A stretch of 64,000 nt of DNA from ZC4RG30 sp039932715 (lineage in GTDB: Bacteria > Pseudomonadota > Gammaproteobacteria > Steroidobacterales > Steroidobacteraceae). Under the pieces are notes generated by a model. The model had not been told where the DNA came from. It was given only the letters and a program-made list of their open reading frames with translations, and ran no database searches. Position numbers and translations under genes: made by a program. Below, piece after piece: positions 18,175 through 24,818 of this stretch; the stretch's first letter is position 1; each line of letters opens with the position of its first letter. The DNA is taken from positions 1 through 64,000 of the forward strand of contig JBDTPN010000006.1 of assembly GCA_039932715.1 (NCBI GenBank), given 5' to 3'.

Positions 18175-20457
18175 ATGGGAGTGGCTGGTACAGACGAAGG
18201 GAAGGAACCTCTTGCCTGGAAGGCTGGGGATCTTCGTATCGACGTGGGTACCCAGAGCGTGCAAAGAGCGGGCACCCCGGTGGAATTACCGCGGCTGTCA
18301 TTCGAGTTGCTGGTTGCCCTGCTTCGCGCCGCACCCAACTTCGTCTCCAACGACGAGCTGGTTTCAGTGGTATGGAAGGGCTTGGTAGTCAGTCCTGAGA
18401 CGGTTACGCAGCGGGTGAAGCTGCTGCGGGATGCACTAGGCGATGACCCCAGAAGTCCCGTGTACATCGAAGGACTTCGTGGCCGCGGCTACCGGATGCT
18501 TCCGGCCGTTACATCCTTTCCAGGTCCACCCGTCGATGATCCGTACCCGGTTGCCCTCGCCGCACCACAAACCCAACCGCGATGGACATGGCCGCTGGCC
18601 ATACTATTTACCCTGCTTGCCGGAGTGACCCTTCTGTTGTCTTACAGGCACCGGTCTGCTGCGGATACCACATCTGGTTTTGCGGATCGGGCAGTGGCGG
18701 TTTTGCCGTTCACAAATGCACCTGCTTCTCCCATTCGTGTCGATCTGGCACAGGGAATTGCGGACAGCGTGAACGCGTCTCTGTCCACGATTCAGGGACT
18801 GACCGTTATCGCCCCAAATTCCTCTTCTCAGGTCGACTCCGTAAAGCTCGGATCCAGGGAAACCGGAAGGATTCTGGGCGCACGCTACCTGGTCCAGGGT
18901 TCTATACAGCAGTCAGGAGTCCGGTTACGCGTTACTGCGAAACTCATCGAGAGCGATACCAACTCACTGCTTTGGACAGAGCAATTCGATCAGGCGCAGG
19001 ACGACATGTTCGGGATGCAGGATCGCGTTGCAGTGAGCGTGGCGCAGGCACTGCGATCACTTGTCGCCGGCATCGACCCAACCATTCCGGCAGCGGACAG
19101 AAGCACCAATCTTGAGGCTTACCTCGCGTATCTCAGGGGCAGGACGCTGCTGGGGCGAACGACCATCGTCGGCTCGACTGCCGCAGAGAGTGAATTCCAG
19201 CACTCAATCGACCTTGATCCTGCGTTTGCGCCTGCAATTGTGGGCCTCTACGACGCGCGAATGCAGGCCGCCAGCCTGCGCAGGACGGGCATGGACAAGG
19301 CACTGTATGAAAACGCGCCTTTGCTGGAGCGGGCCAGCAGGTTGCGCCCTGGGTCGGGTGCCGTCGACCTTGCGCGCGCGATATGGAGCGATGAGCCATT
19401 TGTTGCCCGTGCGGCGCTGTTCGAACGGGGCCTGGCACGGGACCGCGCGAATTCCCGTGCTATGACCGCGTACTCGGAGCTCCTTGACAACAATGATCAA
19501 CGGGCCGAAGGCGAAATATGGCTGCAGCGGGCCCTGCGGATTGACCCACTATGGCCGCGCGCAAGGTTCCGCCTGGCGCAGCGAAACTTTCCGCTTGTGG
19601 GTTCAGCCATCGAACTGCAGAACCTCAAGACCCTGGAACTGGATCCCAACTACTATCCTGCGCTGCAAAGGCGGGCCAAATACCAATGGGCGGCGCACGG
19701 CGAGACCGCGCAGTCGATCATGGTTATTGAACGGGCGATCGCCACCGACCCGGAGAACCCCTGGGGGCCGCACACCGCCGTTGTATTTTACCTGGACATC
19801 AACGATCCCGAGCGGGCGTGGCAAGTCGTACGGGGCAATGCCGTGGCCGAAGCCAGCACACGCGCGCTACGGGCGCTATACGCCGGCGACTGGCGCGCAG
19901 CTGGCGAAGCGGCGCTTGCGGAGGGCAGCTACGTATTTGGAAAGCCGGAACGCTGGCTGGTCACGACGGCCCTGCGCGACTACGCACTGCGCACCGGTGA
20001 ATTCGACCGCATCATCCAGTTGCTTTCGAAACGCTACAGCCTGCCCCTGGATGCGGAATGGAAGCTGGGCACCGACAATTTCCGGGAAGGCCAGCTGCTG
20101 GCGCATCTGTTGTTGGCTCAGGGACGGCGCGCCGACGGTGTGCGACGACTCGACGCGGTGATCGCCTGGATCGATGCCAATGAATTCATGGGACCTGTCT
20201 ACAACCTGCGTACCAAGGCGCAGGCACTGGCGCTGAAGGGCGAAACGGATGCGGCGCTGGCGCTGCTTGCGGAGTCGTTCCGCAAGGCCGATTACACCCA
20301 TGCCTGGTACACCGCGCGTGTCGATCCCACATGGAGTGGATTGCGCAAAGACGCCCGGTTCGTGGCCATTGTCCAGGACATTCAGCGGCACACGGCCGGA
20401 GAGGCACAGCGCCTGGCGACCCTGCGCCAGGAAACTGCCGCTGCGTCAGGTCCGTGA
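18175..20457 (+). CDS. CadC/ToxR-type membrane-bound transcriptional regulator with TPR tail
   Basis: 760 aa from ATG 18175; a TTG at 18157 is an alternative. Residues about 12-110 form an OmpR-type winged helix (ELPRLSFELLVALL, the recognition helix around SPETVTQRVKLLRDALGD, and the wing VYIEGLRGRGYRML). One membrane segment at 138-156 (WPLAILFTLLAGVTLLLSY) puts the rest, residues 165-760, in the periplasm: a TolB-like segment (AVAVLPFTNA, GARYLVQGSIQQSG) followed by TPR-like helices. Such one-component regulators sense an envelope signal directly. The gene is coupled to the TonB receptor by a GTGA overlap and is divergent from surface protein A, whose promoter holds phased repeats. It is the natural candidate for binding those repeats. 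Confidence 0.85.
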   Translation: MGVAGTDEGKEPLAWKAGDLRIDVGTQSVQRAGTPVELPRLSFELLVALLRAAPNFVSNDELVSVVWKGLVVSPETVTQRVKLLRDALGDDPRSPVYIEGLRGRGYRMLPAVTSFPGPPVDDPYPVALAAPQTQPRWTWPLAILFTLLAGVTLLLSYRHRSAADTTSGFADRAVAVLPFTNAPASPIRVDLAQGIADSVNASLSTIQGLTVIAPNSSSQVDSVKLGSRETGRILGARYLVQGSIQQSGVRLRVTAKLIESDTNSLLWTEQFDQAQDDMFGMQDRVAVSVAQALRSLVAGIDPTIPAADRSTNLEAYLAYLRGRTLLGRTTIVGSTAAESEFQHSIDLDPAFAPAIVGLYDARMQAASLRRTGMDKALYENAPLLERASRLRPGSGAVDLARAIWSDEPFVARAALFERGLARDRANSRAMTAYSELLDNNDQRAEGEIWLQRALRIDPLWPRARFRLAQRNFPLVGSAIELQNLKTLELDPNYYPALQRRAKYQWAAHGETAQSIMVIERAIATDPENPWGPHTAVVFYLDINDPERAWQVVRGNAVAEASTRALRALYAGDWRAAGEAALAEGSYVFGKPERWLVTTALRDYALRTGEFDRIIQLLSKRYSLPLDAEWKLGTDNFREGQLLAHLLLAQGRRADGVRRLDAVIAWIDANEFMGPVYNLRTKAQALALKGETDAALALLAESFRKADYTHAWYTARVDPTWSGLRKDARFVAIVQDIQRHTAGEAQRLATLRQETAAASGP

Positions 20458-22883
20458 GGCGACGACTGCCTGCAATCGCGCTGCTGGCACTCGCTGCCAA
20501 AGTTGATGCCGCTGCGCCGGCAGAGCTCTCTGAGGTCATCGTCACTGCACGCCGGATACCGGAAAGCTCCAGTTTCGTGCCCCTTGCCATCGATGCGATC
20601 GCAGCTGACCGCCTCGGCGCCGGTGGCGTCAGGAACATGTCGAACCTGGCAGAGACCGTGCCGGGCCTGAGCTTCGAATCGATGTGGGGCGGAACCGGCG
20701 CGGCACCCGTGATCCGCGGGCAGTCGCAGCCCAGCACCGCTGGCGACAATGTTGGTGTTTTCGTTGACGAGATCTACCAAGCCGGTCGCTCGCAGATCGA
20801 TCTGGAAATGCTCGACTTCGAACGCATCGAAGTGGTGCGCGGACCCCAGAACACACTTTTTGGACGCAGCACTTTTGCAGGCGCAATCGAATATGTTTCG
20901 CAGCCGGCCACTATTGAACGCACCGGCTACCTGCAGGTCGAACTGGGCAGCGACAGCCTGGCGGGACTACAGGGCGCTTGGTCTGGCCGCCTGTCAGACA
21001 GTCCGTGGCTTGGCAGGCTCGCATTGAGTCACCGGACAATGAACGGGACCCAGACCTCGACGCAGGGAGAAGACCTGGGTGGTTCCCGACGCGATGCCGC
21101 CACGCTCACGCTTTCGCGTCGATCGGCCGACGAGACTCACGACCTGGTGACGCTGAACATGCGCTTGAATCGGGGCGAATTCGGGCACCCCGCCACCACC
21201 ACGCTCAATGCCGAAGACTTCAACTGCGGTGGCAGGGACGCCACGTCGGGCATCTGGTCCTACTTTTGTGGTCGCGCGCCGGCAGGCAACCAGTTCTCGC
21301 TGAGCTCGCACCTGCCCGACAGCAATGGCAGAGCGGAACAAGTGTCGTTGCGGATTGAGCAGCCGATTGGCGGTCTCATTTTGCGCTTGCTCACCGGCTA
21401 TTACCACGCGCGTTCCACTGCCTATCGCGATTTCGACGGATCTGCTTCCGGCTTTCTTTCCGGCGTTTGCACCACTGGCGTCAACTGCGGACCGGGAGCC
21501 CCGTCGGCAATTCTTACCCGATTCACCTCGCCCAATGTGGTGTCGAAGAGCTATGTCGACACCACCGACTGGTCACAGGAGCTGCGCCTGGGAAACGAGG
21601 CAGACAACGGCGTTTCATGGATGGCAGGAATTGCAGCATCGTGGACGCGGGAACTGGGCAGCGGCTCATTTGGCGCCGATCGGGAGAATCTCGGCGCCAA
21701 CGAACGCCTTAGCGCCCTCGACATATCCAACCCCAACCGGGTGGGACAAATCTCCCGGTTGAATTCGGCACTGGTGACCGACTCACGCATACAACAGGTG
21801 TTGCAGACCCAGACACTTGAGGAGCGCAGCGCCCTCGCCGCATTCGGCATGCTGGATGTGCCATTGTCTGAAAGGTCGCATTTGCGGATGGAGCTGCGCA
21901 GTTCTCGTGAAACGCAACAGCTGGATTCGCGCTACGCGAATTACGTCCCGAACACCGAACCCGATCCGCCGCAAATCAACTTTACGGTCTTGACGCCTCG
22001 GGTCTCACTGGACCTGCGTCCGGCCGCGAACTGGTACGCGTATGCCTCCGTCGCGCGCGGCGCGCGTGCCGGCGGTGCCAACACAACGCCCGGACTTGTC
22101 GAGGAAGAAAAGCAGTACGACCCCGAATACAACTGGACGACTGAACTTGGCATTCGTCATCAAACCGGAGCATTTATCGACTCGTGGCAGGTAACGATCT
22201 ATCGCATCGACTGGCAGGACACGCAGATACTCGGAGTCTCCACCAGCCCGGGTGTGAATGCGCTGATTACCGGCAATACCGCCGGCCTCACCACTCTTGG
22301 CGTGGAAGCGCAGATTCACCTGCGTTTCGGAAACCGGGTGCGGGGCAGCATTGCCTACAGTCATGCCGATCCCCGCTTCAATCAGGGCAGCGACGATGCG
22401 GGGTCCCGTCCGTTCTGTGGACTGACAGCAAAGCCGCCGAGCTCGAATTTTTGCAATTACGGCCCGCCTCGAACTGCTTCCAACGGGACCATACCGCTGG
22501 TGCCATATCTTGACGACAACCTGGCCGCCCGTACTCCGCGGGACAGCTGGTCCATGACGTTGCAGACTTTGCCGATAACAATCCGTGGTGCCTGGCAACT
22601 CAGCGCCGACGCGACATTCAGTTACCAGGACAATGTCTATGAACGCCCGATCGACGGCGCCAGTTATGGTGCGCGTGAACTGCTGAGCGCCCGTGTTGTC
22701 CTGCAGCGCGGCCAGTGGCGGGCCGAGCTTTGGGGCAGGAACCTCGCAGACTATTCATATATCAGGGCTGCAGCCAGTCGCGGCCAGGCGTTCTACCCGT
22801 CACTGCCGCGGCCCCTGGACTTGCTGTACGGCGAAGGCCAGCGCGTGGGCCTTACGGTGAGCCTTGATCTGGCGGCCGACTGA
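20454..22883 (+). CDS. TonB-dependent outer-membrane receptor
   Basis: 809 aa from GTG 20454 (GTGA overlap with the regulator stop, 20454-20457). Signal peptide about 1-22 (RRLPAIALLALAAKVDAA), then SEVIVTARR, a TonB-box-like start, and a plug domain with GVFVDEIYQAGRSQIDLEML and FERIEVVRGPQNTLFGRSTFAGAIEYV at about 100-150. The rest is a 22-strand-type barrel ending in a typical aromatic terminus (LTVSLDLAAD lacks a final Phe). Imports a large ligand across the outer membrane using TonB; no substrate clue and no transporter nearby. The last 84 bases overlap the convergent surface protein B gene. Confidence 0.9.
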   Translation: MRRRLPAIALLALAAKVDAAAPAELSEVIVTARRIPESSSFVPLAIDAIAADRLGAGGVRNMSNLAETVPGLSFESMWGGTGAAPVIRGQSQPSTAGDNVGVFVDEIYQAGRSQIDLEMLDFERIEVVRGPQNTLFGRSTFAGAIEYVSQPATIERTGYLQVELGSDSLAGLQGAWSGRLSDSPWLGRLALSHRTMNGTQTSTQGEDLGGSRRDAATLTLSRRSADETHDLVTLNMRLNRGEFGHPATTTLNAEDFNCGGRDATSGIWSYFCGRAPAGNQFSLSSHLPDSNGRAEQVSLRIEQPIGGLILRLLTGYYHARSTAYRDFDGSASGFLSGVCTTGVNCGPGAPSAILTRFTSPNVVSKSYVDTTDWSQELRLGNEADNGVSWMAGIAASWTRELGSGSFGADRENLGANERLSALDISNPNRVGQISRLNSALVTDSRIQQVLQTQTLEERSALAAFGMLDVPLSERSHLRMELRSSRETQQLDSRYANYVPNTEPDPPQINFTVLTPRVSLDLRPAANWYAYASVARGARAGGANTTPGLVEEEKQYDPEYNWTTELGIRHQTGAFIDSWQVTIYRIDWQDTQILGVSTSPGVNALITGNTAGLTTLGVEAQIHLRFGNRVRGSIAYSHADPRFNQGSDDAGSRPFCGLTAKPPSSNFCNYGPPRTASNGTIPLVPYLDDNLAARTPRDSWSMTLQTLPITIRGAWQLSADATFSYQDNVYERPIDGASYGARELLSARVVLQRGQWRAELWGRNLADYSYIRAAASRGQAFYPSLPRPLDLLYGEGQRVGLTVSLDLAAD

Positions 22884-24638
22884 AAACCGGTACGGCCCCT
22901 TTCGCAGCAACAGCACGCAGCCCAGCAGCGCGCACAGCAAGTAATCGAAACGCCCACCTCCATGGGAGGGCGCGGGCATGGCTGTTGCTGCGGGGCTGCC
23001 TGATGCTGGAGGAGTGCTTGGAGCTACATTTACCGGTGAGGAATCGTTTGAATAGATCGAGAACAGTCCTTTCGAGCAGGTCAAATTCGCGCCAGCCTCT
23101 GTTACACGCTCCACGTTGAGGATGAACTGTTCGTCGGGTTCAAAGAGCAGGTCATCGGTGATGGGCACATTGATGGTCTTCACGCCTGATTCACCATCTG
23201 CCCAACTCAGCGTTCCCTGGACGTCCGTGTAGTCCACTCCGGACGTAGCCGTCAGCGCCTGGGTCGAGTACCTCAGACTGACCGCGCCTCGCGAGCCAAG
23301 CGCACGGGAAAGTGTAATCGTCGCCTCGCCACCCAGCTCTGAGACACTGTTTGCTCCCGCGCACGAGAACGACGTAGCGACAATTCCCGGACTCTCGATG
23401 GCCGAACCACTGAGTCGAGTCGCCAGTCCATAGCCAATATCCGCGACCACACTGTCGTCGGGCAATCGTTGCACGAAATTCATCCAGAGAGAGTTGCCTG
23501 GCCGAAATCCTCCGGTTCCAAGCTGCCTGTCCAAGCTCCCATCAGCCCGAAGGCGGTACGCGAGACTGGCATATTCGCTGGCCCCCTGTTCCCCCGCCTT
23601 GTGTCCATATGTCAATACTTGAAGGTACATATGCGGCGAGCCCGATTGAGGCGGAAGCAGTGTCACTGCCACCAGTTCTCCAACCGGGCTGAACGGTATG
23701 TCGTTCAATGATATGTCCAGGTACCCCGTGCCTGAATTCCCGAATGTATTGTCCAAGGCAAGATCACGGCGCCAGCGGGAGACGTTCAATTCCAGTCCTG
23801 GTTTTGTAGGTGCGTCAGTGGTTGCAACTACGTACAAGTATTCGCCCGCGTCCTCAATCTTCAAAAGCCGCCTGTTCTGGAGCGCTGCCTGCATGGACGC
23901 GGGCAGCGCCAGATTTCCGCCGCGTCCATCCAGCAGGACTCCGTGCGTACCCAGCAGCAGCTTGTCGCCTGAAAGAGCGACAATCGGAGTCTGGCCCCAC
24001 CAATAACATCCATCGGAAACTTGCATGCGCAGAGACCCGCCGCTGCCGAAAGCTACGTCGGGTTCACCGTTCGCGCCCAGGCGGTAGACGATCATGGCAT
24101 CGGCACATTCATACGAATCCGGGAAGTATTTCACCAGCACACTGACTGCACCACCCGGCCCTACAGCCACGCCATCGATTTGCGGGAGGTCGCTGGCGTA
24201 AGCGGTTGGCGGCGGAATTTGGCGCATTCCATTCGGACCAAACGTAGCGTCGGGTCGCCCCGAAGCGTCGATTCGCATGAGCCAGGGTGTGCCCCCTGCT
24301 CTGCGGAGGCTCAGAATCGTGTAGCCGCCCTGGACTAAGACGGCGTTCAAATCCATGGAAAAACCTGGAATTGCGGTTTCCAGTACTCCCGCGGTGCCAA
24401 ATGTCGCGTCTGGTTTACCGTTCACAAGGCGTAGTACGCGCAGACTACCTTCGGCAACAGCAACAAGTTGCAGTCGGCCATCCGGCAGGCCCGCCAAGCC
24501 CCCAAAGCCGTCGGGATATCGCAACAGCCCACCCATTCCGAAAGAAGTGTCCAGATCGCCGACTCCCGCGTGCACCCGGACTGCAAGCAAAATCGCCACG
24601 GCCACCCCGATAACGAATCTTGAGACTGCGGTTTTCAT
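22800..24638 (-). CDS. delta-60 repeat / Calx-beta surface protein B
   Basis: 612 aa. Signal peptide MKTAVSRFVIGVAVAILLAV to about residue 24, mature start GVGDLDTSFGMGG, then about six repeats with the same core (DTSFGMGG, DATFGTAG, DATFGPNG, DVAFGSGG, DNTFGNSG, DRQLGTGG). A clear Calx-beta domain at about 440-535 (ATITLSRALGSRGAVSLRY, SGVDYTDVQGTLSW, EPDEQFILNV). Ser/Pro linker, then HGGGRFDYLLCALLGCVLLLRK, matching the tail of surface protein A. A further 30 residues after the hydrophobic segment are encoded inside the 3' end of the TonB receptor gene, suggesting an original stop was lost. Paralogue of the 16264-18018 product; convergent with the receptor. Confidence 0.82.
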   Translation of the reverse strand: MKTAVSRFVIGVAVAILLAVRVHAGVGDLDTSFGMGGLLRYPDGFGGLAGLPDGRLQLVAVAEGSLRVLRLVNGKPDATFGTAGVLETAIPGFSMDLNAVLVQGGYTILSLRRAGGTPWLMRIDASGRPDATFGPNGMRQIPPPTAYASDLPQIDGVAVGPGGAVSVLVKYFPDSYECADAMIVYRLGANGEPDVAFGSGGSLRMQVSDGCYWWGQTPIVALSGDKLLLGTHGVLLDGRGGNLALPASMQAALQNRRLLKIEDAGEYLYVVATTDAPTKPGLELNVSRWRRDLALDNTFGNSGTGYLDISLNDIPFSPVGELVAVTLLPPQSGSPHMYLQVLTYGHKAGEQGASEYASLAYRLRADGSLDRQLGTGGFRPGNSLWMNFVQRLPDDSVVADIGYGLATRLSGSAIESPGIVATSFSCAGANSVSELGGEATITLSRALGSRGAVSLRYSTQALTATSGVDYTDVQGTLSWADGESGVKTINVPITDDLLFEPDEQFILNVERVTEAGANLTCSKGLFSIYSNDSSPVNVAPSTPPASGSPAATAMPAPSHGGGRFDYLLCALLGCVLLLRKGPYRFSVGRQIKAHRKAHALAFAVQQVQGPRQ

Positions 24639-24710
24639 TTGCCTTCCATCGCGCTTTCACGGTGAGGCAGTCAGGATCCATCGCGTGGATATTTGTCTGC
24701 ATGAAGGATG

Positions 24711-24750
24711 GCCAAAGACCAGCCCACGTCAGGCCAAAGGTTGGCCAAAG
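24711..24750 (+). promoter_or_regulatory. 11-bp-phased GCCAAAG box array, promoter of surface protein B
   Basis: GCCAAAG at 24711, 24733 and 24744, with a weaker GCCCACG at 24722, giving four boxes at exact 11-base steps. It begins 73 bases before the start of surface protein B, almost the same distance as at surface protein A (79). The core CCAAAGGTT-NN-CCAAAG is identical at both places. Downstream of the boxes (toward each gene) TCATGCA and TGCCTCA are also shared, so the promoter regions are homologous. Confidence 0.65.
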
Positions 24751-24764
24751 TAAGGCGCCAACGA

Positions 24765-24796
24765 AAAGGCCCGCGCAGTTTCCCGCGCGGGCCTTT
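24765..24796 (-). terminator. rho-independent terminator of the molybdenum hydroxylase operon
   Basis: Perfect 12-bp stem (AAAGGCCCGCGC / GCGCGGGCCTTT) with an 8-base loop, followed on the minus strand by TTTTCG. It lies 22 bases beyond the stop of the large subunit gene and separates it from the promoter of surface protein B. Confidence 0.85.
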
Positions 24797-24818
24797 GTTC
24801 ACGCATCAATCAACGAGA

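Noticed and set aside
24710..24750. GGCCAAAG direct repeats as plasmid-type iterons or an origin
   Set aside because: Only three copies, no DnaA boxes or replication gene nearby, and the same array lies at 18097-18136 before a paralogous gene, so a promoter role fits better.
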